Shown piece by piece: positions 18,174-28,431 of a stretch of 64,000 nucleotides of DNA. The notes under the pieces were generated by a model. That model was not told the origin of the DNA, searched no databases, and saw nothing but the letters and a program-made list of their open reading frames with translations. Origin of the DNA: Burkholderia sp. Bp9143 (GTDB taxonomy: Bacteria > Pseudomonadota > Gammaproteobacteria > Burkholderiales > Burkholderiaceae); assembly GCF_003853645.1 (NCBI RefSeq), contig NZ_QTPO01000009.1, positions 62,001-126,000 of the forward strand, in the 5' to 3' direction. Positions within the stretch are counted from its first letter, which is position 1. Each line of letters opens with the position of its first letter. The translations under genes were made by a program, and so were the position numbers.

Positions 18174-19703
18174 CTACGCGCCGCGCGACCGCTCGCGCGT
18201 TTCTCCGATCCCGTCGACCGGGCGGGTCAGCCACGGCCCGATCTCCATCTCCTCGTACCGCACGAGCCGGCTCTTGCGCACGCGACGATACGCCCACCAG
18301 ATCGCGACGAACAGCGGGATCCACACGTAGATCGACAGCACTTCCATCCAGTCGATGCGGGCCGCGAAGAACGCCTGGTAATCCTGCCCGAGCGAGATCA
18401 CGATGCAGATCGCGATCGCGAACAGCGGCCCGAACGGGAACCATTTCGCGCGGTACGGCAGTTGATCGAGCCGGTAGCCCTGCTTCAGAAAGCCCTTGCG
18501 GAACCGGTAGTGGCAGACCGCGATGCCGAGCCACGCGATGAAGCCGGTGATGCCGACCGTATTGAGCAGCCACAGATAGATGCGCTGGTTGTTGGTCAGC
18601 GACGTGAGGAAGCACAGCCCGCCCACCGCCATCGTCGCGTATAGCGCGTTGCGCGGCACGCCGCCCGGCGACAGCGTCGCGAACATCGCGGGCGCACGGC
18701 CTTCCGCCGCGAGGTTGTACAGCATCCGGGTGGCCGCATACGTGCCGGAGTTGCCGGCCGACAGCACGGCCGTCAGGATCACGAGATTCATTGCGCCCGC
18801 GGCGAGCGGAAAGCCCGCATGGCTGAACACGAGCGTGAACGGGCTCACGCCGATGTCGGTCACGTCGCTCTTCAGCAGGTTCGGATCGGTGTACGGCACG
18901 AGCAGGCCGATCACGAAGATCGCGAGCACGTAGAACAGCATGATCCGCCAGAAGATCTGCTTCACCGCGCGCGGGATCGTCTTGCGCGGGTTTTCCGATT
19001 CGCCGGCCGTGATCCCGACCAGCTCGGTGCCGAGAAACGAGAAGCCCGCGATCAGCGCGACGCTCATCATCGCGTGCACGCCGCCGACGAACGGTGCGTC
19101 GCCGGTCCTGAAGTTGCGCCAGCCGACCGGATGCCCGTTGCCGAGCAGGCCGGCCGCGATCAGCAAGCCAGCCGCGATGAACGCGATCACGGTGACGACC
19201 TTGATCAGCGAGAACCAGTATTCGGATTCGCCGAAGCCGCGCACCGACAACGTGTTCAGCAGGAAGATCAGCACCAGGAACGCGGCGCCCCACCATACGC
19301 CCGGCACGGCGGGAAACCAGTAGCGCATCACGATCTGCCCGGCGACCAGCTCGATCGCGATCGTCACGGCCCAGCTGTACCAGTAGGTCCAGCCGAGCGC
19401 GACGCCGAAGCCTTCGTCGACGTACTTCTCGCCGTAGATCGCGAACGAGCCCGACACCGGCATCAGCGCGGCCATCTCGCCGAGCCCGGTGACGACGAAG
19501 TAGACCATCAGCCCGATCGCGATATACGCGGCGATCGCGCCGCCCGGCCCCGCCTGCGCGACCGACGCGCCCGACGCGACGAACAGCCCCGTGCCGATCG
19601 AACCGCCGATCGCGATCATCGCGATGTGGCGGCTCTGCAGCCGGCGCTTCAGCGCCGCCCCGGACGGTGCGGCCGTCTCCACTGCCGCTTGCAAAGCATC
19701 CAT
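18174..19703 (-). CDS. lysP: LysP-type amino acid permease
   Basis: Inner-membrane proton/amino-acid symporter of the AAP family with about 12 membrane segments in 509 residues. Stretches such as LKRRLQSRHIAMIAIGG, IGTGLFVASGAS, FGESEYWFSLIKV, GFSFLGTEL and LSAGNSGTYAATRMLY are close to E. coli LysP as I remember it, so lysine is the likely substrate. The ATG at 19703 is chosen for an AGGG 8 bp ahead; a GTG three codons earlier is possible. It sits between an Lrp-type regulator and the monooxygenase/amidase remnants, suggesting a former amino-acid uptake and degradation locus. Confidence 0.87.
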   Translation of the reverse strand: MDALQAAVETAAPSGAALKRRLQSRHIAMIAIGGSIGTGLFVASGASVAQAGPGGAIAAYIAIGLMVYFVVTGLGEMAALMPVSGSFAIYGEKYVDEGFGVALGWTYWYSWAVTIAIELVAGQIVMRYWFPAVPGVWWGAAFLVLIFLLNTLSVRGFGESEYWFSLIKVVTVIAFIAAGLLIAAGLLGNGHPVGWRNFRTGDAPFVGGVHAMMSVALIAGFSFLGTELVGITAGESENPRKTIPRAVKQIFWRIMLFYVLAIFVIGLLVPYTDPNLLKSDVTDIGVSPFTLVFSHAGFPLAAGAMNLVILTAVLSAGNSGTYAATRMLYNLAAEGRAPAMFATLSPGGVPRNALYATMAVGGLCFLTSLTNNQRIYLWLLNTVGITGFIAWLGIAVCHYRFRKGFLKQGYRLDQLPYRAKWFPFGPLFAIAICIVISLGQDYQAFFAARIDWMEVLSIYVWIPLFVAIWWAYRRVRKSRLVRYEEMEIGPWLTRPVDGIGETRERSRGA

Positions 19704-19843
19704 GGTGTTCACCCTGTTTGTGATCCGGGCCGCTCAAATTGATTCGGAATGCAAATCGATCGACCCGGTTATTCGCCCCGAAAACCGGTCCTGCCCGCCG
19801 GGCCGCGCGTCCGGTGCCGGCGGCCCGGACGCACACTGCCGTG

Positions 19844-20308
19844 TCAGACGACGCTGCGCTTGATCGACTGCAGCTCGGCGGTCGTCACGATCTTCTCGAT
19901 CCGGAACCGCGGGCTTTCCAGCCACACATTCGCGATCCGGCGGTATTCGTCGAGATCCTCGCACGCGAGCCGCACGAGAAAATCGAACGTGCCGCTGACG
20001 AGCCAGCAGTCGAGCACGGCCGGATTGGTCCGCATCTCGTCCTCGAACGGTGCCTGCGAGCGTCCGTGGTCGGCCAGCACGATCTGCGCGATCACGACGA
20101 TCGGCTTGGTCGCACGCGGCGCCTTGATCACCGCGCGGTAGCCTTCGATCACGCCGAGCGCCTCGAGCCGCTCCACGCGTGCCTGGCACGGCCGCGGCGT
20201 GAGGTTCACGAGCTCCGACAGCTTCCGGTATGAAATCCGTCCGTCGGTGCGCAGGATGTCGAGGATCCGGAGATCGATCTTGTCGAGCTGCATCTTCTTG
20301 TCGGTCAT
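19844..20308 (-). CDS. Lrp/AsnC-family transcriptional regulator
   Basis: DNA-binding protein of 154 residues: N-terminal helix-turn-helix (LDKIDLRILDILRTDGRISY, KLSELVNLTPRPCQARV) and C-terminal RAM ligand domain (VSGTFDFLVRLACEDLDEYR). It should sense an amino acid and probably controls the permease gene that starts 140 bp downstream on the same strand, and perhaps the DDAH gene upstream. ATG at 20308. Confidence 0.92.
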   Translation of the reverse strand: MTDKKMQLDKIDLRILDILRTDGRISYRKLSELVNLTPRPCQARVERLEALGVIEGYRAVIKAPRATKPIVVIAQIVLADHGRSQAPFEDEMRTNPAVLDCWLVSGTFDFLVRLACEDLDEYRRIANVWLESPRFRIEKIVTTAELQSIKRSVV

Positions 20309-20409
20309 CCGCGTTCGCTCCGGTCGGGTCGTGGCTGATGCGCGGAGCGTCTCCTCCCGTTCCGCGCGGGGGCCACATTATCCGGCCGAAGCGGCCGCGC
20401 GCCAATCGG

Positions 20410-21168
20410 CTAGAACCGCAGCGACAGGCAGGTCAGGCCGCCGTCCATCTTGCGGAACTCGCTCGTGTCGATCACGTGCAGCGGCAGCCCGAGCGAGCCG
20501 ATCGCGTCGTGCACGCGCGGATAGCCCGCCGGTGTGATCAACGTGCCGTTCACGCGCAGCGTGTTGCCCGCGTATTCGTCGGCGGCCGAGATCGCGATCC
20601 GGCGATAGTCGACGAACGCCGGATGCGCGGCCAGCGCCTCGGTCACGATCAGCGTGTCGTCGCTGAGCGCGTTGACGACCGACTTCAGGTGCAGACCCGC
20701 ACCGACCGGCACCGCGACCACCGAATAGCCGTAGCGCGACACCAGCGACTCGAACACGGCGATGCCCTCCGCGTCGGTGCGGCCCGTCAGGCCGATATGG
20801 AAACGCTTGCCGACCAGCATCACGTCGCCGCCGTCGAGACGGCCCGCCTGCATCGGCAGCAGGGAGCGATACGCGCCGAGCGCCGCTTCGATGTGCACCG
20901 TCTCGCCGCGCCGCGCGGGCGCGCCGGGGCGCGTGATCACCGCGAATTCGGGCGTGACGACGGCGACGTCCTCGACGAAATGCGAATCGGGGAACGCGTC
21001 CAGCGGCGGCAGCTCGATCAGCTCGACGCCGAGCCCGCGCAACGCGTCGCAGTAGCCGTGGAACTGCGTGAGCGTCTTGTCGTAGTCGGGCGCGCCGAGC
21101 GCTGCGGTGGTGAGACCCGCGCCACAGGACGGCGCGGGACGGCGAACGATCGCTTGCGTGAATTGCAT
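20410..21168 (-). CDS. Dimethylarginine dimethylaminohydrolase-like enzyme
   Basis: Guanidino-group-modifying enzyme that would hydrolyse methylated arginines to citrulline and methylamines. The 252 residues include FPDSHFVEDVAVV (substrate-binding acids), GLHLKSVVNALSDD with the catalytic His, and GGLTCLSLRF with the nucleophilic Cys near the C-terminus. The ATG at 21168 is set by GGAGGAG just ahead. Same strand as the Lrp and permease genes, 101 bp upstream of the regulator. Confidence 0.9.
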   Translation of the reverse strand: MQFTQAIVRRPAPSCGAGLTTAALGAPDYDKTLTQFHGYCDALRGLGVELIELPPLDAFPDSHFVEDVAVVTPEFAVITRPGAPARRGETVHIEAALGAYRSLLPMQAGRLDGGDVMLVGKRFHIGLTGRTDAEGIAVFESLVSRYGYSVVAVPVGAGLHLKSVVNALSDDTLIVTEALAAHPAFVDYRRIAISAADEYAGNTLRVNGTLITPAGYPRVHDAIGSLGLPLHVIDTSEFRKMDGGLTCLSLRF

Positions 21169-21395
21169 CGACTCCTCCATGGTCACGCTGCCGCCGTACG
21201 GCGCACGGGGCAGCTGCGTTGTGTCCGGACCATTATCGGAAGCCAAATTGCGCAATACGTGTCGATTTCCGGCATGCCCGCAGCCGATCGCGTCGAATTT
21301 CAGGTGGGGCGCAGCGGATTCGGCGGACGGTCGGCCGGAGCGGCGCAAACGGCCGTTCCTCGGTACGGAAGCGGCCGATGCGTCCCGCGCATCCG

Positions 21396-22649
21396 TTATG
21401 CGCCGACAGGCTCGAATCCCATTTGCACACGGCCCAGCGCCGTGAGATCGCCCTCGCCTCCCCGTCCGTCGAAGTCGACCTCGAAATGATCGCCCGGAAA
21501 ATCCGGCGGGCTGTCGCCGCACAGGAACGCGAGCCGCTGGCGCTGCAGGTAGGCGTCGTTCTTCGCGCACCCCGGTGCAGCCGCGATATACATCACGTTG
21601 CTGTCGCCGCTGCCGCGATGCGCATCCTCGACCGCATGCACGACGTCGCCGTGCCAGAACACCGCATCGCCCGGCTCCATGTGCGGGATCGGCACCAGCG
21701 CGTCGAGCAGGAGCGCATGCCATTCGGGCAGGATCGACAGCGCGCGGCCCGGGCGCGCGCCGCACAAGTCGTCGCCGGCGACGTCGTCCTGCAGCGCGCG
21801 CAGCACGACGTACGCCATCGCGTTCGCGACCGGAATCAGCTGCAGCGTGCCGTCGCCGGGCCCTTGCGGCGTCAGCGCGGTCCAGCCCTGGAACGTGCGG
21901 AACATCGAGCACACGGCCGGCGACGGAATCTCCTCGACGTCGGGGCGGAACGCGGCGTCGAACGGGTCGTAATCGCGCCAGCGACCCGCCAGCACGTGAC
22001 GATAGACTTGCCGGAAATTCGCGCCGAGCCAGCGTTCGACGGAGCCGCCATCGACATGCGGCGACAGCCCGAGCGACGTCGAGCCCGGCGGCCGGCGGCG
22101 GATCCGGTCCGCGTAGGCCGGCATCTGGTCAGGATCGACATGCCTGCGCGCGCCATCCGCATGGCGCCACAGGCGGTTCAGGAACACACGAGCCTGCGTG
22201 AGGGCCGGCGACTGGCGCGCGTCCACCTGCGGCTTCGACCAGTAGACGCCGTAGATCTGCGGCTTGCCCGACGCGAGGTTGCCGAAATAGCGGTCTTCGG
22301 CGCGCGCATGCAGCCGCTCCGCGAAACGGTTCGCATCCAGATAGGCACCGATCTCGTCGTTCCAGTCGCGCGCCTGCTGCGCGTCGAACACGCCGCGGAT
22401 CACCGCCGCGCCGCGCGTGCGGATGCCGGCGATCGCCCGCGGATCGACGGTGCCGTTCGCGATATCCGCGAATCGCAGCACCGGAATCACGTCGTGGCCG
22501 TGCGCGTATGCGCGGCGGATCGCATCGACCTGCCGCGCGATATCGCCCTCCAGCTCGCGGAACGTGGCCGCGTAACCGGGCAGGTCGGCGCGCAGCGCCC
22601 TTTTCGCGGTGCGGATCGCCGCCGGCAGATCGTCAATCGTCAGGTGCAT
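21396..22649 (-). CDS. DUF1479 (YbiU-like) putative Fe(II)/2-oxoglutarate dioxygenase
   Basis: Protein of 417 residues that I recognise as DUF1479: an N-terminal helical part, RGAAVIRGVFDAQQARDWNDE, SPHVDGGSVERW with a His-x-Asp pair of the facial-triad type, and a later GDAVFWHGDVVHAVEDAH with a possible distal His. The fold is that of non-heme iron oxygenases, but the substrate is unknown. ATG at 22649. It stands alone, 110 bp from the VOC gene upstream on the same strand. Confidence 0.82.
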   Translation of the reverse strand: MHLTIDDLPAAIRTAKRALRADLPGYAATFRELEGDIARQVDAIRRAYAHGHDVIPVLRFADIANGTVDPRAIAGIRTRGAAVIRGVFDAQQARDWNDEIGAYLDANRFAERLHARAEDRYFGNLASGKPQIYGVYWSKPQVDARQSPALTQARVFLNRLWRHADGARRHVDPDQMPAYADRIRRRPPGSTSLGLSPHVDGGSVERWLGANFRQVYRHVLAGRWRDYDPFDAAFRPDVEEIPSPAVCSMFRTFQGWTALTPQGPGDGTLQLIPVANAMAYVVLRALQDDVAGDDLCGARPGRALSILPEWHALLLDALVPIPHMEPGDAVFWHGDVVHAVEDAHRGSGDSNVMYIAAAPGCAKNDAYLQRQRLAFLCGDSPPDFPGDHFEVDFDGRGGEGDLTALGRVQMGFEPVGA

Positions 22650-22759
22650 CGTCGTCTCCTCGCTGAATCATGTCGTGATGGGCATTCAGCGTACGGCCGA
22701 CGCGTCGCCGCCATCGACACTATCCAGCCAACAATCGATACAATCCTGACAATCGCTCG

Positions 22760-23149
22760 CTACTCGCGACGATGGCATACCACGCACAGCTTGTTGCCGT
22801 CCGGGTCGCGAAAATACGCGCCGTAGTAGTCGGGGTGATAGTGCGGCCGCAGGCCGGGCGGCCCGTCGCAGGTGCCACCGTGCTGCAGTGCGAGCGCATG
22901 GCAGCGGTCGACCTGCGCGCGCGTCGGCGCGGTGAACGCAACCGTATGGCCATTGCCCGGTTCGGGCGCACGGCCGTCGAGCGGCCGGCCGAAGAAGAAC
23001 AGCGGCCGGTCGGTATCCGCCGGCATCCAGCCCGACCAGCCGTCCGGCTCGCTGAACTTGAGACGCAACCCGAGTTCCGCGAACAGCGGCGCATAGAAGT
23101 CGTACGCGCGCGCGGTATCGCTGACGCCCACGCAAACATGTGAAAACAT
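22760..23149 (-). CDS. VOC-superfamily (glyoxalase/dioxygenase-like) protein
   Basis: 129-residue protein of the vicinal oxygen chelate fold with two beta-alpha-beta-beta-beta modules: SHVCVGVSDTARAYDFYAPLF at the start and YYGAYFRDPDGNKLCVVCHRRE at the end. Metal ligands are suggested by His4 and by Glu/His in the second half, but the reaction is open. Its ATG at 23149 lies 71 bp from that of a divergent AraC regulator, which may control it. Confidence 0.85.
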   Translation of the reverse strand: MFSHVCVGVSDTARAYDFYAPLFAELGLRLKFSEPDGWSGWMPADTDRPLFFFGRPLDGRAPEPGNGHTVAFTAPTRAQVDRCHALALQHGGTCDGPPGLRPHYHPDYYGAYFRDPDGNKLCVVCHRRE

Positions 23150-23220
23150 GGCATCGCTCCGTCGTGACGATCGATCACGATCATGCCACGGCGCGGTGCC
23201 GCGCTCGACCGGAGGCCGCG

Positions 23221-24204
23221 ATGAAACCGCAGTACGAGCACGTGACGTTCGCCCCCGGCTGTTCGATCCGCGTGTACCACCGCCGGCTCGCGCGCATTCC
23301 GTTCGAATGGCATCGCCATCCCGAGTACGAACTGACGCTGACGCTGAACAGCCGCGGCCGGCGCTTCATCGGCGATCATGTCGCCCGCTACGCGGACGAC
23401 GACCTGGTGCTCGTACCACCCAATCTGCCGCACACGTGGTCGTCGAATGCGCGCATCGATCGCGATGCGCCGGAAGTCGCGCTCGTCGTCTGGTTCGACG
23501 GCGACTGGGCACGGCGCGTGGCCGACTGCTGTCCCGAGTACGCGCCGCTGCGCTCGCTACTGCGTCGCGCGGCGCCCGGACTCGCTTTCGACGCCGATAC
23601 CGCCCGCGCAATGCGCGCGCGACTCCCGCGGTTACTCGACCCTTCGCCGCGCGTACGCCTCGCGGCCGCACTCGACACGCTCGCCGATCTCGCGGAAGCC
23701 GGCGGCGAGCCGCTCGCCACCGCGCAGGCCTACGATCGGCCCGACGCAGCCGCGCCATCGGCCGACACGGCCGCGCCCGAAGCCGAGCGCCTCGATCGCG
23801 TGCTCGACGCGATCGACCGGCACTTCCACGAGCCGCTGCGCATTGACGCACTCGCCGCCGTCGCGCACATGTCCGAACGCACGCTGCAGCGGCTGTTCGT
23901 GCGGCACCTCGGCGAAAGCGTCGGCCGCTACGTGCAGCGACTGCGGCTCGCGCATGCGTGCCGCCACCTGGTCGGCACCGACTGGCCGATTGCCACGGTG
24001 GCCACGCGCTGCGGCATTCCGAATGCCGCGAACTTCAACCGCCAGTTCCTCGCCGCGCGCGGAATGACGCCCGGCGCATACCGGCAGTTCTTCGCGCAGC
24101 ACGGCCACGCCCCCGACGCCGACACGCCGCCGCTCGACACGCGACCACCGTCGCTGGAACGCAGGACCGGACCGGGCCAAGGCCAACCCCGACCGCGCAA
24201 ATGA
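23221..24204 (+). CDS. AraC-family transcriptional regulator with cupin sensor
   Basis: 327-residue regulator: N-terminal cupin (EWHRHPEYELTLTLNSRGRRFIGD) for ligand sensing and C-terminal double helix-turn-helix (ALAAVAHMSERTLQRLFVRH, IATVATRCGIPNAANFNRQF, RGMTPGAYRQFF). A proline-rich tail follows the DNA-binding domain. ATG at 23221. Divergent from the VOC gene; convergent with gltA across a shared terminator. Confidence 0.92.
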   Translation: MKPQYEHVTFAPGCSIRVYHRRLARIPFEWHRHPEYELTLTLNSRGRRFIGDHVARYADDDLVLVPPNLPHTWSSNARIDRDAPEVALVVWFDGDWARRVADCCPEYAPLRSLLRRAAPGLAFDADTARAMRARLPRLLDPSPRVRLAAALDTLADLAEAGGEPLATAQAYDRPDAAAPSADTAAPEAERLDRVLDAIDRHFHEPLRIDALAAVAHMSERTLQRLFVRHLGESVGRYVQRLRLAHACRHLVGTDWPIATVATRCGIPNAANFNRQFLAARGMTPGAYRQFFAQHGHAPDADTPPLDTRPPSLERRTGPGQGQPRPRK

Positions 24205-24206
24205 AA

Positions 24207-24236
24207 ACACCCCGGCGGGATGACCCACCGGGGTGT
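24207..24236. terminator. Terminator between the AraC gene and gltA
   Basis: Arms 24207-24215 and 24228-24236 pair perfectly over 9 bp. On the minus strand the stem is followed by TTTTCAT, so it should end the gltA transcript; on the plus strand it lies just after the AraC stop and may also act there. Confidence 0.75.
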
Positions 24237-24294
24237 CGGGGCATTGCGATTGCCGGACGCGAGCGGCCTGACGGCCGTTCGCGCCGCGCACGAC

Positions 24295-25596
24295 TTAACG
24301 TGCGTTGAGCGGCTTCGCTTCGCGCGGCGTGTCGCCGATGAACAGCTGACGCGGACGGCCGATCTTCTGCTCCGGATCCGCAATCATTTCGTTCCACTGT
24401 GCGATCCAGCCGACCGTACGTGCCATCGCGAAGATACACGTGAACATCGACGTCGGGATGCCCAGCGCGCGCTGAACGATACCCGAGTAGAAGTCGACGT
24501 TCGGGTACAGCTTGCGCGACACGAAATATTCGTCTTCCAGCGCGATCTTCTCGAGCTGCATCGCGAGCTTGAACAGCGGGTCGTCGTGAAGGCCGAGTTC
24601 GTTCAGCACTTCGTAGCACGTTTCGCGCATCAGCTTCGCACGCGGGTCGTAGTTCTTGTACACGCGGTGACCGAAGCCCATCAGCTTCACACCCGAATTC
24701 TTGTCCTTCACCTGCTTGATGAATTCGGGGATGTTGTCTGGCGAACCGATCTGCTCGAGCATGTTCAGCGCGGCTTCGTTCGCACCACCGTGCGCCGGGC
24801 CCCACAGACATGCGATACCGGCTGCGATACACGCGAACGGGTTCGCGCCCGACGAGCCGGCCAGGCGGACCGTCGACGTCGATGCGTTCTGCTCGTGATC
24901 GGCGTGCAGGATCAGGATACGGTCGAGCGCGCGGACGAGCACGTCGTTGACCTTGTACTCTTCGCACGGGTTCGAGAACATCATGTGCATGAAGTTCGCG
25001 CTGTACGACAGTTCGTTCTTCGGATAAACGAACGGCTGGCCGATGCTGAACTTGTACGCCATCGCTACGAGCGTCGGCAGCTTCGCGATCATGCGGATCG
25101 CCGACACTTCGCGGTGACGCGGGTCGTTGATGTCGAGCGAGTCGTGGTAGAACGCGGACAGCGCGCCGACTGCGGCGACCAGCACCGCCATCGGGTGCGC
25201 GTCGCGGCGGAAACCGCGGAAGAAGAAGTGCATCTGCTCGTGCACCATCGTATGCTTCGTGACGGTGTCGACGAATTCCTTCTTCTGCGCCGCGTTCGGC
25301 AGCTCGCCCTTCAGCAGCAGGTAGCAGGACTCGAGGAAGTCGGCGTTCTGCGCGAGGTTGTCGATCGGGTAGCCGCGGTACAGCAGTTCGCCCTTGTCGC
25401 CGTCGATGTACGTGATCGCCGAATTACAAGCTGCCGTCGACATGAAGCCCGGGTCGTAAGTGAACTTGCCGGTTTGGCCGTACAGCTTGCGGATGTCGAT
25501 CACGTCCGGGCCCATCGTGCCCTTGTAGATCGGCATTTCGACGCTCGGCGAGTTGTCGCTGAACGATAGCGTGGCTTTAACATCAGACGGAGTCAT
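24295..25596 (-). CDS. gltA: Citrate synthase
   Basis: Condenses oxaloacetate and acetyl-CoA to citrate at the entry of the TCA cycle. The 433 residues are of the gram-negative hexameric type: early [22 protein letters not shown], catalytic His in [26 protein letters not shown], and the late [17 protein letters not shown] region with the catalytic Asp. ATG at 25596. It follows sdhE by 53 bp and is probably transcribed with the sdh genes. Confidence 0.98.
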   Translation of the reverse strand: MTPSDVKATLSFSDNSPSVEMPIYKGTMGPDVIDIRKLYGQTGKFTYDPGFMSTAACNSAITYIDGDKGELLYRGYPIDNLAQNADFLESCYLLLKGELPNAAQKKEFVDTVTKHTMVHEQMHFFFRGFRRDAHPMAVLVAAVGALSAFYHDSLDINDPRHREVSAIRMIAKLPTLVAMAYKFSIGQPFVYPKNELSYSANFMHMMFSNPCEEYKVNDVLVRALDRILILHADHEQNASTSTVRLAGSSGANPFACIAAGIACLWGPAHGGANEAALNMLEQIGSPDNIPEFIKQVKDKNSGVKLMGFGHRVYKNYDPRAKLMRETCYEVLNELGLHDDPLFKLAMQLEKIALEDEYFVSRKLYPNVDFYSGIVQRALGIPTSMFTCIFAMARTVGWIAQWNEMIADPEQKIGRPRQLFIGDTPREAKPLNAR

Positions 25597-25649
25597 GGCA
25601 CATCCTCAATCGAAATAAAGAAACGGGATTCGATAACGGGCGTAACGCG

Positions 25650-25922
25650 TTACACGTTGCGCAGCATCTCCAACAGCCGGTGAATATCCGGGCTGTCTAG
25701 GTCGCCCTCTGGTTCCTTGCGCGCGAGGAGCAAGTCCATCAGGTCGTTGTCGCTCAGATCGAGCAGGCGCGACAACGCGCCTACGTCTGCATCGGTGAGG
25801 TCATGCTCGTATCTGCTGAAGAAACGCTCGAATACGATGTCGTTCTCCAGCAGACCCCGCCGCGCGCGCCAGCGGAGGCGCGCGCGACGGTGCGGGTCGG
25901 ATTGATGCGAATCGTCGCTCAT
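25650..25922 (-). CDS. sdhE: Succinate dehydrogenase assembly factor (FAD assembly)
   Basis: Small protein of 90 residues of the SdhE/YgfY family, which helps attach FAD to SdhA. The RWRARRGLLENDI segment contains the conserved RGxxE motif, followed by the acidic FFSRYEHDLTDADV part. Starts GTG-ATG; the ATG at 25922 is taken, 7 bp after the sdhB stop. Its place between sdhB and gltA is the standard one. Confidence 0.93.
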   Translation of the reverse strand: MSDDSHQSDPHRRARLRWRARRGLLENDIVFERFFSRYEHDLTDADVGALSRLLDLSDNDLMDLLLARKEPEGDLDSPDIHRLLEMLRNV

Positions 25923-25929
25923 CACAACT

Positions 25930-26631
25930 TTAAACCGCGCGGCGAACCATCAGTTCCTTGATCTTGCCGATCGCCTTCGTCGGGTTCAGGCCCTTCGGGC
26001 AAACGTCGACGCAGTTCATGATCGTGTGGCAACGGAACAGACGGTACGGGTCTTCCAGGTTGTCGAGACGCTCGCCGGTGGCGGTGTCACGGCTATCCGC
26101 GATGAAGCGGTAAGCCTGCAGCAGGCCGGCCGGGCCGACGAACTTGTCCGGGTTCCACCAGAAGCTCGGGCACGACGTCGAGCAGCTCGCGCACAAAATG
26201 CACTCGTACACGCCGTCGAGCTCGTCGCGTTCTTCCGGCGACTGGAGGCGTTCCTTCTCCGGCGGCGGCGCGTCGTTGATCAGGTACGGCTTGATCGAGT
26301 GATACTGGTTGAAGAAGTGCGTCATGTCGACGATCAGGTCGCGCACGACGGGCAGGCCCGGCAGCGGACGCAGCACGATCTTCTGCGGGAGATCGTTCAG
26401 GTTCGTCAGGCACGCGAGACCGTTCTTGCCGTTGATGTTCATCGCGTCGGAACCGCACACGCCTTCGCGGCACGAACGACGGAACGACAGCGTCTCGTCC
26501 ACGGCCTTCAGCTTGACCAGTGCGTCGAGCAGCATGCGCTCATGCTGGATCTCGAGCTCGTACGTCTGCATGCGCGGTGCCGCGTCCTTGTCCGGATCGT
26601 AGCGGTAGACTTCAAAAATGCGTTTTGCCAT
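25930..26631 (-). CDS. sdhB: Succinate dehydrogenase iron-sulfur subunit
   Basis: Electron-transfer subunit of complex II on the inner face of the membrane. The 233 residues bind three clusters: [2Fe-2S] at [12 protein letters not shown] and the following LACL cysteine, [4Fe-4S] at [12 protein letters not shown], and [3Fe-4S] at [21 protein letters not shown] at 26631. It follows sdhA by 21 bp. Confidence 0.98.
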   Translation of the reverse strand: MAKRIFEVYRYDPDKDAAPRMQTYELEIQHERMLLDALVKLKAVDETLSFRRSCREGVCGSDAMNINGKNGLACLTNLNDLPQKIVLRPLPGLPVVRDLIVDMTHFFNQYHSIKPYLINDAPPPEKERLQSPEERDELDGVYECILCASCSTSCPSFWWNPDKFVGPAGLLQAYRFIADSRDTATGERLDNLEDPYRLFRCHTIMNCVDVCPKGLNPTKAIGKIKELMVRRAV

Positions 26632-26652
26632 TTCGGATTCCTTTGACTCGGC

Positions 26653-28428
26653 TTAGAACGTGCGCGGCTTCGGCGGCACGGAGTCGACCGTCAGCGGCTT
26701 CATTTGAACCGGCTTGTAGTCGAGGCGATCGCCTTCGCTGTACCACAGCGTGTGGCGCAGCCAGTTGTCGTCGTCGCGGTGTTCGTAATCGCTGTGGGCG
26801 TGCGCGCCGCGGCTTTCCTTGCGCGCTTCCGCCGACACCATCGTCGCGCGGGCGACTTCGATCAGGTTCTCCAGCTCGAGCGCTTCGACGCGCGCGGTGT
26901 TGAACACCTTCGACTTGTCCTTCAGGTGGATGCTTTCCACGCGGGCCTTCAGGCCGGCCATCTGGTCGACGCCTTCCTTCAGCAGTGCCGACGTGCGGAA
27001 CACGCCTGCGTGCTTCTGCATCGTCGCGCGGATGTCGTTCGCGACATCCTGCGTGTACTCGCCCGAGGTCGACTTGTCGAGCTTCGCCAGGCGTGCCAGC
27101 GAGAATTCGCCTGCGTCGGCCGGCAGCGGCTTGTGTTCCTTCTGGTTCTTCACGTGCTCGACGATGTGGTTGCCGGCCGCACGGCCGAACACCACGAGGT
27201 CCAGCAGCGAGTTCGTGCCGAGGCGGTTCGCGCCGTGCACGGACACGCACGAGCACTCGCCCACTGCGTAGAAGCCGTTGACCGGATCCTTGTGGCCGCG
27301 CGACGTGCCGACGACCTGACCGTGGATGTTGGTCGGGATGCCGCCCATCTGGTAGTGGATCGTCGGGACGACCGGGATCGGTTCCTTGATCGCATCGACG
27401 TTCGCGAACTTCAGCGCGATTTCGCGGATCGACGGCAGACGCTTCATGATCGTCTCGGCGCCGATGTGCGACAGGTCGAGCAGCACGTGGTCCTTGTTCG
27501 GACCGACACCGCGGCCTTCCTTGATTTCCTGGTCCATCGAACGCGACACGAAGTCACGCGGCGCCAGGTCCTTCAGCGTCGGTGCGTAGCGTTCCATGAA
27601 GCGCTCGCCGTTCGCGTTGCGCAGGATACCGCCTTCGCCGCGCACGCCTTCGGTGATCAGCACGCCCGCGCCGGCCACGCCGGTCGGGTGGAACTGCCAG
27701 AACTCCATGTCCTGCAGCGCGAAGCCCGAACGCGCGGCCATGCCGAGGCCGTCGCCGGTGTTGATGAACGCGTTGGTCGATGCCGCGAAGATCCGGCCTG
27801 CGCCGCCCGTCGCGAACAGCGTCGTCTTGCCTTCCATGATGTAGACGTCGCCCGTCTCCATCTCGAGGGCCGTCACGCCGAGCACGTCGCCGTCCGCGTC
27901 GCGGATCAGGTCGAGCGCCATCCATTCGACGAAGAACTGCGTCTTCGCTTCTACGTTCTGCTGGTACAGCGTGTGCAGCAGCGCGTGACCGGTACGGTCG
28001 GCGGCCGCGCAAGCGCGCTGGACCGGCTTCTCGCCGTAGTTCGCGGTGTGGCCGCCGAACGGACGCTGGTAGATCGTGCCGTCCGCGTTACGGTCGAACG
28101 GCATGCCGAAGTGTTCCAGTTCGTACACGACGTTCGGTGCTTCGCGGCACATGAACTCGATCGCGTCCTGGTCGCCGAGCCAGTCGGAGCCCTTGATCGT
28201 GTCGTAGAAGTGGAAGTGCCAGTTGTCTTCGCTCATGTTGCCGAGCGACGCGCCGATGCCGCCCTGTGCGGCCACCGTGTGCGAACGGGTCGGGAACACT
28301 TTCGACAGCACGCCGACCGACAGGCCCGCGCGCGACAGTTGCAGCGCTGCGCGCAAGCCCGAGCCGCCCGCGCCGACGATCACCACGTCGAACTTGCGGC
28401 GCGGCAGGGAAGTTTTGATTGCAGCCAT
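26653..28428 (-). CDS. sdhA: Succinate dehydrogenase flavoprotein subunit
   Basis: Catalytic subunit oxidising succinate to fumarate. The 591 residues begin with the FAD-binding [16 protein letters not shown], then His50 in [16 protein letters not shown], which should carry the covalent FAD. The active-site region [21 protein letters not shown] and the late [21 protein letters not shown] are present. ATG at 28428, 3 bp after the sdhD stop. Confidence 0.98.
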   Translation of the reverse strand: MAAIKTSLPRRKFDVVIVGAGGSGLRAALQLSRAGLSVGVLSKVFPTRSHTVAAQGGIGASLGNMSEDNWHFHFYDTIKGSDWLGDQDAIEFMCREAPNVVYELEHFGMPFDRNADGTIYQRPFGGHTANYGEKPVQRACAAADRTGHALLHTLYQQNVEAKTQFFVEWMALDLIRDADGDVLGVTALEMETGDVYIMEGKTTLFATGGAGRIFAASTNAFINTGDGLGMAARSGFALQDMEFWQFHPTGVAGAGVLITEGVRGEGGILRNANGERFMERYAPTLKDLAPRDFVSRSMDQEIKEGRGVGPNKDHVLLDLSHIGAETIMKRLPSIREIALKFANVDAIKEPIPVVPTIHYQMGGIPTNIHGQVVGTSRGHKDPVNGFYAVGECSCVSVHGANRLGTNSLLDLVVFGRAAGNHIVEHVKNQKEHKPLPADAGEFSLARLAKLDKSTSGEYTQDVANDIRATMQKHAGVFRTSALLKEGVDQMAGLKARVESIHLKDKSKVFNTARVEALELENLIEVARATMVSAEARKESRGAHAHSDYEHRDDDNWLRHTLWYSEGDRLDYKPVQMKPLTVDSVPPKPRTF

Positions 28429-28431
28429 TCT

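Noticed and set aside
17170..19836. 888-codon minus-strand frame as one large gene
   Set aside because: Its first two thirds are the wrong frame of the lysP-type gene; only the C-terminal part is real, as a monooxygenase remnant.
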